A DNA stretch of 64,000 nt, taken from NCBI GenBank assembly GCA_963971535.1, contig OZ020593.1, positions 36,997,384 through 37,061,383 of the forward strand. Reading direction: 5' to 3'. The DNA is from Notolepis coatsorum. Its lineage: Eukaryota; Chordata; Actinopteri; Aulopiformes; Paralepididae. Every line of letters begins with the position of its first letter. Within the stretch, counting starts at the first letter, position 1. A program made the translations under genes and the position numbers. Positions 34,825 to 47,817 of this stretch are shown piece by piece. The notes below the pieces were generated by a model that worked only from the letters and a program-made list of their open reading frames with translations, did not search any database and was not told the origin of the DNA.

Positions 34825-35602
34825 GTGAGTCTCAGCCTCTGCGTTATGATATTATGATATGAAAATGTAATTGTAGTGCTGTCAAACCCGGATACGGGTT
34901 GCCTTTTCCCTTTATTTTCTTCTCTGAGTGCTTCGTTTACATGTTAAAACCAGAACGATTTTTTCTCTGGGGGACAATGCCAACACACCCCTACATGGGG
35001 TTTGGTTTACAAACATGTCACCTTTTTCACCTCTTATCAGTTTGCAGGTCTGGTTATATACTGTAGCTACTGAAACTGAGTGAATATGGAACAGCCCCAC
35101 CTAGAATATTTTTCACCAGCTGCCACTGTATCTACTACCAATTACCAACCATTGAGCAGCTGTTCCAGTGCCCCAGTTCCCTGCCCATTGATCTTAAAGA
35201 GCATTGACACGGCTGGTTAGGACCAGGCTGGTATCTAGGTTCTAGGTGCTCTGTTCTACAACATCTGTCCCAATGGCCGTGTGAGGGTATCGCTCACTGT
35301 TATGCCCAATCCGGACAGACTCCTCCGTTTGGCGTCAGAGGCCACACCACGCATGGAGTATCTGTTACAGCCACAGCCAGGGCCTTTCTCTCTCCTGTCT
35401 GTCAGCAGGTCTCCATGGCCTTATATGGGTCTCTTCCTGTTCCCGCCTCACCCTCACTCTGCCTACCTGAGCCAGACTACACACCTGAGAACCCTCACGT
35501 CATCACAGAGCCAGGATGAGAGGCCTGCACCCCTGCCACTCCTGGTCTTAGTGTTGTTTTCACGTCACGTGGTATTAGGATTCTTCTCTGGACCTCAATA
35601 CA

Positions 35603-35648
<46 letters not shown>

Positions 35649-35792
35649 TGATTTGTGAGCTCTGTATCCTGCGTCATCCTAACCCCTGTTCTCTGATGTC
35701 CTCACCAGCCTGCACCCCCCTGGAACTCACCTACCCACGTTGCCTGTTTGTCTCTCCTCCCGCTCCCTGTTCTTCATCACCAGCCCCCTGCC
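34825..35792. other. Non-coding stretch with (TA)n
   Basis: A plus-strand open frame over 35281-35600 is not supported by splice sites or similarity. A (TA)n run lies at 35608-35645. Confidence 0.45.
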
Positions 35793-36599
35793 CAGGGGCG
35801 GATTTAGGATTGTAGGAGATCCGGGGCTTAGCCCAGATGGGCCCCCCCCCCCCTTTTTTTATGTTTTTTCTTTTTTTTTTTTTTTTTCTTTCTTTTTTTT
35901 TTTTTGGGCAGGCAAGGGACATATTTTTTTTGAATTTAATGAACCTGTACGTGCAATTTCCTGCAATATAGAGCCTTCAATCTTGACCAATAAAGCTGCT
36001 CTTTTCACTATAAAACTCAGTTAACCATAACGTAGTTATGGTTAGATTTATATATTGGGGGGGGATATATCATATTTTTTATATAATCAAAAAGTGGTGG
36101 AGCAAGATCATACCTTTGCTCCCCCAAGTTCAATAGTGGGAGAGCAGAGATGCTCCGAATGCTCTTATGGCCAGGCGTCTATGATTCACTGATACAAAGT
36201 AAAATAGTGCAGTGCAATAAAATAGTTAGTAAAATAGAATAAAATAATGCAATAGTGCAGTGCAATAAAATAGTTATCATCGTATTTTTTCAGGGAGGCC
36301 GGTAAGGAGTGCATTACAGTAGTCGAGTTGGCTTGAGATAAAGGCATGGATCTGGTTTTCAGCGTCCTTTTGATTTATAAATGGCCGTACTTTAGCTATG
36401 TTTCTAAGGTGGAAGAATTAAGTTTTTGTCAACTTGTTGATTGTGATTTAAAGCTTAGGTCTGAGTCTACCATAACACCAAGACTTAACTCACTCAAATA
36501 CAGTTAGCAGCTGGATAGACCACAGATGGAAATTAGCTTCTGCTAAATCTGGTGCAAACATATTTTCATGTAACAATGATGAATTGTAAAAAGAAAAAA

Positions 36600-36630
<31 letters not shown>

Positions 36631-36699
36631 TAGATTCGGGGCTTTTCAGAATACATCCGGGGCTTGAGCCCAGGTAGCCACCCCCTAGCTCCGCCCCTG
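35793..36699. mobile_element. hAT non-autonomous element with 8-bp TSD
   Basis: Inverted ends CAGGGGCGGATTTAGGA and, reversed, CAGGGGCGGAGCTAGGG. The TSD CCCCTGCC is exact at 35785-35792 and 36700-36707. Subterminal CCGGGGCTTAGCCCAG/CCGGGGCTTGAGCCCAG words add further inverted similarity. No transposase frame; contains poly-T and poly-G tracts. Confidence 0.85.
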
Positions 36700-36839
36700 C
36701 CCCTGCCCCTTGTCCTTCCCTGACTTCATTGAACCTCCTATACCGCCTCATTCTTCTGTGCCTGTGTTGTGCTCTTGGGTTCTCTAGACACCCCCATAAC
36801 AGTATCTACCTCCTATGCTCTTCTTAGAGAGGCCTCATC

Positions 36840-37560
36840 TGCGCAGCAGCTTCTTGGGTTTACCCACGCCATTTGATCAGATTCTATTTGCCGAACGCAT
36901 CAGAGAATTCTCGCTCTCACTCCATCCTCAGCTCAGGAGTCCTTCCGCTTCATTTTAGCTCTTGCTAATTTGACAGGTATCCCAGCTCCACTCAGATGGG
37001 TCTCTTCTTGGTCTTCACCATGCTATTTTTTGGTTTTGTTCTTTTTGTTATACTCTTTCACTCCATCCTCATTTTGGGAGCCTCTCCTCTTCATTCTAGC
37101 TCTCACCAGATTGAAAAGTCTTGCAGCTCCACTCAGAGGGGTGTTGGCGGAACACTCTTGCCCTTGTATCTGTTTTTTTTGTCTGCTGGACATGATAGAT
37201 TGACATTGTCTCCCAGCTTCGCTCTGTGGGGTCTCAGTGGAAGACTCTTGGTCTCCCCCTTGCCCTTTTATCAGATTTTGTATGTGGGACATGTCAGAGA
37301 GGTCTCAATTTCACTCAGTCCTCAGCTCTGGAGTTTCTCCTCTTCATTATACTGTTAGCTCTCACTAGATTGAAAGGTCTCCCAATTCCACTCAGTGGAA
37401 GACTTTTGAGCTGCAGCTTCTTGGTCTTCTCCATGTCTTTTTTTTTTATCAGATTTGATCTGCTAGATATGTTTGAGAATTATTTCTCTCACTCTCACTT
37501 GCTACGATCAAAGATCTCCCAGCTCCATCCCCAATCTGGGTTTAACAAGGGTTTTACGCA
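36840..37560 (+). repeat. Degenerate tandem repeat, about 200-bp unit
   Basis: Words such as CACTCCATCCTCA, CTCTTCATT.TAGCTCTCACTAGATTGAAA, CTCCACTCAGA and TCTTGGTCTTC recur three to four times at about 150-250 bp spacing. The open frames across this block are a by-product of the repetition. Confidence 0.65.
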
Positions 37561-38394
37561 CTGAAAAATGCGTCTTCTTCCCAATTCACCAACAAATCAT
37601 TACTCCTACACTACATCAACAGGTATTTTTTTTTAAATGCTTCCCCTCTTTATTGAGACGGATAGCATTTCTTATTCTGAGGGATGAGCGTTATTATGCA
37701 TTACAAAATGTGTTGTCCTGTCTCTCTCCTGTTACAGTTTGTAACCTGCCAATCGTAGGCTACCCTGCTTTTCTATTGGGGTCTTAACCTTATGATATGG
37801 CCTTTTAGGCTTATAGGCTTTTAGGCTTAGCCTCCTTTATAGGCCTTTCTCATCTGCCATTGTTCTCTGTCTGGTGGTCACTTTGGATATATGAGATTTT
37901 AAGCATCAGACCTTATGAGAGGTAGGTTATTATTAGGTAAGTTATACTCCCCCAGTTTTGGGTATGGCCAGGTTTAGCCTTTCCTGGTCTTTATCTAGTC
38001 CGTTTGATTATATGGCTGTGGGTTATAACCTGTTCTGCTGTGAGTTATGTTATAACCTGTTCTGCCTGGACTGCTATTATCTTAGGCTTTACTAGATAGC
38101 CATTCCTTTCTGCCTTTCATCAGTCTGGATATATGGCCCAATTACAAGGACTATCTATATCTATATCTGAGGACTATCTCCTTTTTTTATCATAGGGGGT
38201 ATATTTAGTCTAATAAGTGAAGCAAGATGCAGTGCCTACATAAATCGCATCTCACATGCCCCAGCTATGTTTACAATACAAAATATATCCTTTGATTAAG
38301 TTTGCCAGACTGGTTTATTCAGATTGGTTTATTCAGCTAAATCGACTCTTATTATAATTTGTTTGGCCTTTCTATCGTTTCCTCCCATCCCCCA
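37561..38394. other. Non-coding stretch
   Basis: No exon or element recognised; contains repeated short words such as TAGGCTTATAGGCTTTTAGG at 37806-37830. Confidence 0.4.
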
Positions 38395-38429
38395 ATTTAA
38401 TGGGAAAAGCATGGCGGTCAATGAGTTAA
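38395..38429 (-). mobile_element. Isolated TTAA-family terminus
   Basis: Reads TTAACTCATTGACCGCCATG on the minus strand, as in the other TTAA-family ends. The partner end was not found. Confidence 0.45.
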
Positions 38430-38589
38430 GGTGACATCCGTTACACATACATACATACATAGTGTTATTATTGTTAGAGTATACATATGTCTCACCTGCC
38501 AGGCTGACTATAGACCATCGCCTTTAATTATTTGTATTAATATTTTATCCTGTCTTGTTTATATCTATGCTTATATATTTTATTCTTGT

Positions 38590-38700
38590 ATATTTTAATT
38601 GTAATTTCTATTAACCTTCCTGTACCTCCCCTCCCCCTCCTGTGATGCTATGACCCCTGATTTTCCCCAGGGAATTAATAAAGGAAAATGTTATTGAAAA
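38590..38700 (+). mobile_element. LINE 3' end fragment (28612 family)
   Basis: GTACCTCCCCTCCCCCTCCT to CCCCAGGGAATTAATAAAGG is the plus-strand equivalent of the 28640-28700 region. Confidence 0.55.
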
Positions 38701-39864
38701 TCTGACTTCTGAACCATAATTTATCATGATGGACGTATGTTCTGGCCATATATGCAAAATGTGTTTTGTCGAGCAAAGAGCTTTGAAAGGAAAACTCCAA
38801 TATGTTGCTTGTGATGAGCTCAAAATATTAAAATAAAAGATGGTCACTGAAATGTAAAGACTGTACTTGTTGTGGAAGCCTGTTTGTCATACCTGACCAG
38901 ACCTGAGGATTAAAGGCCCAATCAGTTATCCAAATGTAAATAAATGGGTAGCCCCACTACCAAAAATAAGAAGTAAGACTGTTACATTCCCCCCGGTCCT
39001 GGCCTCTTCCCCCCTCGTATTCCGGGACTTATCCCTGCACCTCACCTCCCCTCACCGTCTCTTGGACAGCTCCCCTCATATCCTCCACCCATTCATGGTC
39101 CTCTTCCTCCACCTGCTGGACTTGTACCCCAGTTTGTTCAGTCTGTTCCTATCCCGGGTGTGTCTCATTTCCAATCAGCCCTCATGTGTCAATCAGTCTG
39201 TGTATATTAGTCCTGTCTGCCCCCTTCCCTGTTTTGGTTCATTATCCTGTTTACTCTAGTTATTCTGTATCCCGTCGTTATTAGTGTGAGTTGGATGTTC
39301 CTGTACTTTTGATGTCGTTGCTGTTTTTTCCTGGTCCCCTCGTGTTTAGTATAGTGTTTTTGTGCCTCATTATTCTTCCAGCATTTTGCTGAGGTTTTAG
39401 TTTGTGTTTTTGGAAGTACTTTTGTTGTTGCATTTAGTTATGTTTTAAGTAAAGATAAATTTTTTATTCACACTCCGTCTCGTCCTGCCTGCTTCCTCCT
39501 CGTCCTGTCTGCTATTGGGTCCTCCACAACACCGATCCCTAACAGGAGACAGGATTTAATTCAACAACTAACACAGGTCAACAGACAACAGGTCGATATG
39601 CATTTTTTATTGTATTCACTGTATTTTGGGTCTGTAAACAGTTGTTTGGGGCTGTACAATGGGTTAAAAAAAAGTCTGAAATGGTGTATTTTCCATCTAC
39701 AGATCAAAGTCTTCAATAATGTATGTGGGTATACCCCACATTTATATGGTCAGGAAACACGGATTGGGGCTTTAAGCCTTTAAGCCTACATGAGGATTAA
39801 ACATCAGCCATCAAATATCTATGTATTTGATCAAAAAGTAATTTCAGGGCAGCACAGATAACTT
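38701..39864. other. Non-coding stretch
   Basis: No supported exon. C/T-rich at 38985-39130. Short open frames here lack splice context. Confidence 0.4.
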
Positions 39865-40382
39865 TGCCAGCAGTACGTCATCCTTTGCAATTGACCTTCA
39901 AGCTTCAAGGCCCTCGACCTAGCATACCGTGCGGCAAAGGAAACCGCTCCCGCCTACCTCCGGTCAATGGTCTCTAACTACACACCCTCAAGACCCCTAC
40001 GCTCTGCATCTTCTGGCCGCCTCAGACCTACTCCTATCCAAGCTACGGGAGGGTCATCAAAGAGAAGTCGCCTATTCTCAGTCCTACCCACCCCAGTTAG
40101 GACAGCCGAAACACGTCCAATCTTTCGCCGTCGACTAAAGACGCACTTCTTCAACCATTATCTGAATACAAAAAAAATAAAATAAAAAATAACCCTAACT
40201 AACCGTACTGTCATGCACTTGTCCTAATAAACTAACCTACACTGTAGCACTCAACACTTTGATGAACATTGTTGCTCAGCTGATAGAGTTGTGCCCTTCC
40301 TGATGGCTTGTCGTACAGAACATGTAAGTCGCTTTGGATAAAAGCGTCAGCTAAATGACTAAGTGTAAATGTAAATGTAAAT
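39865..40382 (+). mobile_element. L2-like LINE 3' region with ORF C-terminus
   Basis: The plus-strand frame encodes LAYRAAKETAPAYLRSM- and FRRRLKTHFFNHYL-like segments, a typical C-terminus of L2-group ORF2. The 3' UTR follows with GTAAGTCGCTTTGGATAAAA and GTCAGCTAAATGACTAA, ending in (ATGTAA)n. It is the most complete of the five copies of this family in the window. Confidence 0.75.
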
Positions 40383-41874
40383 GACCTACATTCCACAGGT
40401 GGCGCAATCCTAGGTTCACACTTAAGAGATCAATAAACGTCTTGTGATTGCAGCAATCCCTTACCCCCCGACCTGGACTGGTTTCTACATTATTATGACA
40501 GCACTTCAGCACATACTGTAGGTCAAGACCTAGGTGATTGGAATCAGAGGTATGATGTGTGAAGGCCAGAGATTTGCAACGAGACTTGATGCAACTAGCG
40601 AAAGAATTCCAAGATGTCTGATTGTCAATGTTCTAAAACTGCGCCGTTCACATCCAAACAAGACGGCGGAGACGAGTTAGGTAGCAAGGTGTGGCTCAGC
40701 AGTAGTGTGAGTCTTACATAGACAACATCACCTCTTAGCACAGCAAATACAACCATTATATAAGTCATAGCAATAGAGATTTGGTTCCTGCTAAATCAAT
40801 CAATCAATCGAATCAATCAATGGATGATTCATTCAATAATCTGCTCTTTCTGTTTTCCGTTCAGACTTGTTCATATTTTCTGAAATACTGACTGGACCTT
40901 TCTGGGCAATAATGATAATAAGCAAATTCATCAAATGTGTGGTACTCACAAATGAGCAATACACATAGAGAGCGAATAAAGAAGAGAGATAGGGATGGAT
41001 TCTAGGGTGATATTAGCCTACTTGGGACTTGGTCAAAACACCATGTGAATCAAGAGGAACCTCTGCTGGCATTCACTGCTGAAGTGAAGCTACACTTGGA
41101 CAACAGATGCTAGAATTATGCACATTGTATAATTGCTAAAACAGACCCATGCATCAGCCATTTTTTTTCCTCTTCAGTTTGGACGTAGTTTCCCAAAGAA
41201 TTGGTTCTCACAGTTGTTTTTCCTCTTGGGGTATTCCTGGTGGTAAAACTTGGACCTCAAATGTATGATTTTGCATTTATTAAACATAGAGGGGAATCTC
41301 GTAAAGCCAGTGGTAAGACATTCTTACTACCACAGCTGAAGGCTTTTGCTCAACACAAGACCGTCCTTCCAACAGTCACACGTGTATTTGTTTGTGGCAG
41401 ACAAAAAGAGATTTGCTGTTGTGGACAGCTTGTCTGAATTAACAGGAGCTATTTATAGAAAGGCTCTTCAAAACAATTCTTGGCCCAGATACAGTATATA
41501 TACGTATGTGCTCCAGCTGTGCGTCTCTACACTCCCTCATCTTCAAGAGCCCACTTGGTAAGAAAAATGTGCTACATCTGAAACCAATACACAACAGAGC
41601 TTTGTCAATATGGCCGAATGTTACGGAATTTGGCTCACTGTGCTGTGATATCATATGATCTATCATATAAAATATGATCTGATGTAAACACAATCAAAAC
41701 TGTTTGGCTTTGGTTGTTTTTGTTGTATAATTTAATTAGGCAATAATCAATGTATACATTAACATGAATTATTAACTTTAAACTTCAAAATCATCATTCC
41801 GAGATGGTTCCCATGAATGCCAGCACTTTTCTCGTGTGCACAGGAGTGCAAATACTCATCTGGCAAGTGCAAAT
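40383..41874. other. Non-coding stretch
   Basis: (AATC)n at 40794-40822. A plus-strand frame at 41201 looks hydrophobic, but the exon it would need contains an in-frame stop after its acceptor; not called. Confidence 0.45.
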
Positions 41875-41876
41875 AT

Positions 41877-42212
<336 letters not shown>

Positions 42213-42213
42213 G

Positions 42214-42469
<256 letters not shown>

Positions 42470-42604
42470 GCACTATTGCCCTCAAAGGAGATTATGCATA
42501 AAACTAACTCATGCGCTCTCACACTCGGACACATGTCACACACACACACAAACTAAAGCACTTGTTCCCTTCCAAGATATGCATGCACATGTCTCTCTCT
42601 CTAT

Positions 42605-42730
<126 letters not shown>

Positions 42731-43127
42731 CATACATACACACAAACATAGGTGTGCACACAGACACACAAACACATGGACACAGAGGTCGTGAGTGAAG
42801 CCAAAATGAACTTGACCCCAATGTGACTCTCTGTCCGAGCTCATATATATATAAAAAAATAAAAATAAATGCCCGCAAATACATTGTATATATAATGTGG
42901 CTCCAAAGTGAGAGTGAGGCCATTGCGGTGCACACATACTTTTTTCATGGATGTGATGGGGAAAATGTCTCAACCCAGGATGCTGTGTCAAGGCATGTCG
43001 TGTGATGAGGAACTATCAATTATAGCCACACAGACCTTACCTTCCCTGTTTTTACAGGGAATTTGGTCATACTAGTGCATAGTAAGTACAGTAAGTAAGT
43101 AGGCTACGTAAGTAAGTAAGCACATTT

Positions 43128-43495
43128 AAAGTGTTATTAGTGAAATCTGAGTTTTGGAAATGTATTCTGAAATGAGCTAATATCGATGGAAGGAAATGCA
43201 CGCCGCCATTTTGTTTGTAGTCATATGAGGAGAGGAGACCCAGTCCCAGGGCTTTCGAATGGCATTGGAATTTCGAAAAACTAGCCAGCTCCTGTCAATC
43301 AAATTACTTGTGGATTAACTTTTGTATTTATCTTATTTTTCGGGATTATCTACCACAAAACGGAACATTATTGGCATAAATTAGAAGGCAGTTAGTTTAT
43401 CTACCTTTCTGTGAACGTCTAGCAAAAAACGGCGTTGCAATCTGATGAAAAATGGCGGAGGAATCTACATAATGAAAAAGTAACTGTACTTACAG
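43128..43495 (+). repeat. Dispersed repeat, copy 2
   Basis: Partner of 18055-18430 in the same orientation (see that entry). Confidence 0.75.
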
Positions 43496-43534
43496 TTGGT
43501 TTCATTAACAGTTCTTGCTACACGCCTGGTGATC

Positions 43535-44390
43535 ATAAATCCAGATTGAACTCTGCCATTGGAAAGAGGAGATTTGGCCCGATCCATAGATGTGCGACTT
43601 GGCTATAATAAGGTAATTTATATGCCTGATATTCTATATTCTATAATAACATTTCAAATTGCATGTGTCCCGATGGCAGAATTCAGTACTGTATCTACAA
43701 AATCTTCTGTTTAATCATCTCCTCTTGTGGTGGAAAATATTATCATGTCATTATAGATCTGTGTTGAGATATCATTTTATCATTTTACAGCTTGACTGTT
43801 TCAGTGTGACCAACTAGTGTAATGTGTGTGTGTCTCTTTAAGAGACTCCAAGGTACCAACATGTCCCCAGCCAGCCAAAACAAGGTTATTATTACTTCCC
43901 GTAACTGGGAACCATTTTTATTTACTTTCATCATCATATCTGTTCTAATGTTACGTCTTGCAAGTGTGTATAAACTATGTTCTGCCCAGACCTCCTGGTC
44001 ACTTTATGGCCAGATGCTAGTGTGTGAACATGATGTATGTCTGTAAACTGTCCTTTCATTGTGGCCAGTGAAATAAACTTTTCTATTATTAATAATGACT
44101 CAGAATGATTTATAAAACGGCTCATCGTTTTGTCCATTAATATTTCCCATTACACCCTTTATTCATTTGCTTAAATTTTTTTGTACATGTGATCTCAAGA
44201 AGGTGCTGAACGAGCTCAGTGGCCGTTTTCATGTCTGGTCATTTTTAGCATGATGTTATTCAATGTCAATGATAAAAAAATATATATATATTATTTAATT
44301 GATATTCTCCTTTGGTTCATTACAATTTACTCAAGCCTATTAACAGACACAATATTTCTGACACTGGGAATACATACCCTGGGGTTCAAT
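43535..44390 (+). repeat. Dispersed repeat interrupted by an LTR-like element
   Basis: 43535-43735 and 44155-44390 are inverted relative to 56345-56185 and 56150-55970, sharing for example CTCTGCCATTGGAAAGAGGA-like, TCTGTTTAATCATCT and AGACACAATATTTCTGACAC. The two blocks are contiguous in the other copy. Confidence 0.75.
43733..44153 (+). mobile_element. Solo LTR-like or inverted-end element
   Basis: The start reads TGTGGTGGAAAATATT and the end, reversed, reads TGTAATGGGAAATATT. This fits a TG...CA LTR or a short-TIR DNA element. The insertion is supported by the uninterrupted copy at 55970-56345. No convincing TSD. A relative sits at 32543-33120. Confidence 0.5.
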
Positions 44391-44670
44391 CATCCTTTGT
44401 TAAACTAGTTTTGGTGGAACAAAGTATAATTTTTTCATTTTAAGTACCACAATGCATAGGTGTCTCTTGTCTCTCCCATGTCCATGTAAAACTTACATGG
44501 ACATGATTTGTTTTAATGGTCAACCGATCTTCTCTCTGCTCCAAACTGTCTTCAGTTGAATCCTGTGTTCACATGCAAATTACTGGAGTCTCAATGTAGC
44601 ATATCTTTTGTGATAAGAGTGAGTGTCTATACAATGCTCTCTAATAAACATTTTAGTTCAATCAGTCTGA

Positions 44671-44674
<4 letters not shown>

Positions 44675-44704
<30 letters not shown>

Positions 44705-45305
44705 AACTTTATTAACAGATTGCAGAATGGGTACAGTACAGTACAGCTCAATACATACAATTGTTAAGGGGATGCAGACCAGAGAAAGACTTTCGTCTTG
44801 TTTACATCATGGTCCCCCATTTTTAATTCATCATAAGATTATGACATACATGACATACAGATAGACAGTACTGCTACATCTATACATTTATGACATGCCA
44901 GATTTGCAAATACAGTACTGTTTGTGATACGAAAAGAGTCCAGAAAAGAGAGTATATACATTTGACGTAGAAACTGTACATTGGAGGAGGTTGGGTAGGT
45001 GGGGTGGGGTTGGGGGGGTGGGTGGGACTGTACATTGGAGGTGGTTGGGTGGGTGGGGGGGGGGGGGGAGGTTGGGTAGGAGGGGTGGGTGGGTGGGGGA
45101 CACTGTACAACTGTACAAGCAAAACTGTACATTGGAATATTGACAAAACCATACTTGGTAATTTACTGTACATTGGAGGGGGTTGTGTTAGGACATTTAC
45201 AGGGGCCAGTTTCGAATTGCAGTCTCCCGTAGGTGTTCTTTGAGAGTGTTTTTGAAAGTGGGTAGTGATTCACATTCCTTTAGAGCTTTGGGTAGGGCAT
45301 CTGCC
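44675..45305 (-). mobile_element. L2/CR1-type LINE 3' fragment (3963 family)
   Basis: (TTGA)n tail, then GAAAACTTTATTAACAGATT and GATGCAGACCAGAGAAAGAC as in 3985-4075. The 3' UTR has a G-rich minisatellite-like part (44985-45100). It ends at TAGAGCTTTGGGTAGGGCAT, the equivalent of 4488. Confidence 0.8.
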
Positions 45306-45815
45306 TCCTGATTGTCTGCTTGCCTCCTGTAAATCTCAAAAAGCATGTTCATTTTCCACCTTTCAAACCGTCTAGGTGATTCTTCTTGAGCACAAGGAGA
45401 CTAAAAAAACATCAGTTAGTTCTCATTTATTTTATCATAGTATATATTGAATGCACAAATGCGTGTGTCCAGGTGAGGGAGACAATTGGATTGGATGGGG
45501 GGGGGTGAGTTAGAAGGAGGGGGGAGGGAGACATGGTTTGGGGGGCTGGCAGCAGGGGGGGGGGGTTGAAGGTGAGAGACAAAAGGTGAATGGTAATGAA
45601 TGGGGGGGGGGGGCGGTTGAAACATGGCTGGGGGATTGTTTGAGGGGGGGGGCAGGACTATTCTGCCACAGTGTACATGTACATGTGCATGTGCATACGT
45701 GTGTGTGTGCATGAGAGATGAGAGATTTTTGGCCTATTCTCGTTGCTGCTATACAGTTTCAGGGTTGGACTCCAAAGTCCCTTGGCTTACATTCCATAAA
45801 CAACAGGGTCACTGA
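45306..45815. other. Non-coding, G-rich runs
   Basis: Several poly-G tracts at 45498-45655. No exon. Confidence 0.5.
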
Positions 45816-46267
45816 GGCCCAGTCCACACGATCACGGGTATTTTTGACACCGTTTTTTTTTGTATTATTCAAAACAAAAAAACTCACGACGTGGTTTAAA
45901 CCCAGCACAGAGTGATGTATATACATGTAGTACAATGCCAAAGCAGTAGGTGGCGATGTAGTTCAAACATGAAGGCAATTGCAACCAATCAGAAGGGTTT
46001 AGAATTAATACCGGGAACTGAACTGAAGCCTGAACACAAACATCCCTCCTTGCTCACAGCCAAATTAGCTACAGCTAGCAACAAATCATTTAAGTGCAAT
46101 AAACAAAAAATTATACATTCACTGTGTGTTCTGTCTCATTTGTTGATGAAACAAAACCAACATCAACACAATTTACCACCAAGAGCGGAGTTTAGTCTCA
46201 CAAAAAGATAGCAGATTTTGTTAGCTTACATGCTAATGTAATAATAAAGTAACGTTAACACTAGTAG

Positions 46268-46372
46268 AATGAATGGATGAAAACATTATTTAACACATTG
46301 CAGAATGGGTACAATACAATACGGCTCAATACAAACAATTGTTAAGGGGATGCAGACTGTTGTAGTTTGGAC
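46268..46372 (-). mobile_element. LINE 3' end fragment (3963 family)
   Basis: AATGAATGGATGAAAACATT, GCAGAATGGGTACAATACAA and GTTAAGGGGATGCAGAC as at 3970-4060. Confidence 0.75.
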
Positions 46373-46659
46373 TGGGTTCCTTATAACAATAAATTGACAA
46401 CAGGTGAGCTTAGGTTAGCCGCAGCTACAGGTTTACTCTGGTCAGGTCAGGAATGCGACAACAGACATCATCAGTCGATCACAATAATTTTCTTTTAACG
46501 CTACTTGGGACGCGTGAATATTAAAGGCAACCAACTTGTGTTCAGCTTTTCTCTGATTGGCCACGACCCCACACCGCTAGCCCGCCCCATTTTGCCGCGA
46601 GCGCAAGCGGCAGGAACCTTAAAGTTCCCTGGTGCAAAATAAATCTGGTAGTTGGTTTA

Positions 46660-46845
46660 TGACGTTAATTAATAATAAACACTGTTAGGACTCTTAATAA
46701 TAAACACTGTTAGGACTATCTGACTCTTAATAATAAACACTGTTAGGACTATCTGACTCTTACTAATAAACACTGTTAGGACTATAAACACTGTGCGGAC
46801 TATCTGACTCTTAATAATAAACACTGTTAGGACTATCTCGATTCA
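46660..46845. repeat. Minisatellite, about 33-bp unit, five to six copies
   Basis: Units of AATAATAAACACTGTTAGGA followed by CTATCTGACTCTT, with partial units. Confidence 0.92.
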
Positions 46846-47039
46846 CGCGTCACTACTGTAACTAGAAACTCTGGGTGTCACTGTACATCAGTGTGGAACT
46901 GTACGCTGTAACGTTATATGTTATTTCGCCCGTGGAGGCTGCTGAAGCGCCAGCGGGGCGATGCTGTGGTTTGTCCCCGGCTTCCGTGCGCTGCCGCCGG
47001 CTTGACGCAGCAGCGGCCGTGCTCCGTTGTAGAAGCCCT

Positions 47040-47210
47040 TCAATGACAGAGCTCTCATATTTTGCGAATGCATAAACTATATCTTAAATTATGGCTATGT
47101 GTCTAATATGGCTGTCGCTTATCAATGACTTCACGACAGCCATATTAGACACATAGCCATAATTTAAGATATAGTTTATGCATTCGCAAATATGAGAGCT
47201 CTGTCATTGA
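47040..47210. repeat. Near-perfect hairpin, 77-78 bp arms, 16-nt loop
   Basis: The arm 47040-47117 is the reverse complement of 47134-47210 with a single extra T. Arm landmarks: GACAGAGCTCTCATAT and TAATATGGCTGTCG on the left, and their complements on the right. It lies inside the Mutator-like element. Confidence 0.97.
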
Positions 47211-47341
47211 AGTGGGTGGTGGCAGCGTTACTAACAGCGTTCACCCTGATGTAAAGTAGCGATTTTTATTGTTTTGTCATGACAAACCAATTACATAATC
47301 CCAACATATGTGGTAAAGAAACAACATATTCCAGTTAACGG

Positions 47342-47817
47342 TACGGATGTGCGATATTATCGGCCGACCGATATTATCGGCCGATATCGGCAGTAAAATG
47401 TGATATCGGAAAATATCGGTATCGGTAAAAAAGAAAAAAAAACAATAACATTTTTTTTTTTTTTTTTTTAACATTTATTTAACCTTTATTTACCCAGGCA
47501 AGCAAGTAAGAACCAATTCTTATTTTATTTATTGTCAAAAGTATGCATGTTGGTTTAATTCAACAACAAGAGATATGTAATGTTAATTTTTACTTTTTTA
47601 ATTATCATATTTTGCACAGATAATGCTTACATTTAGAAAGCCTTTTAAATGCATCCAGTGAAATTATTAGTTACCTGAAATTATTCAGTTTTTTGGGGGG
47701 GAAACCCTGCATTTATCGGTATCGGTTGATATCGGTATCGGTATCAGTATCGAAATTAAGAGTTGGACAATATCGGAATATCGGTATCGGTAAAAAAGCC
47801 AATATCGAGCATCCCTA
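47342..47817. mobile_element. hAT MITE (ATATCGG family), nested, 8-bp TSD
   Basis: Ends TACGGATGTGCGATATT and, reversed, TAGGGATGCTCGATATT. The TSD GTTAACGG is exact at 47334-47341 and 47818-47825. It is a longer relative of 19567-19931. Confidence 0.9.

Noticed and set aside
35281-35646. Plus-strand frame rich in Leu and Pro
   Set aside because: No splice context; ends in the (TA)n microsatellite.
36996-37564. Overlapping plus-strand frames that look membrane-like
   Set aside because: They follow the C/T-rich tandem repeat; hydrophobicity reflects composition.
41178-41313. Exon with strong TTTTTCCTCTTCAG acceptor and GTAAGA donor
   Set aside because: The frame with the longest hydrophobic product has an in-frame stop just after the acceptor and no family match.
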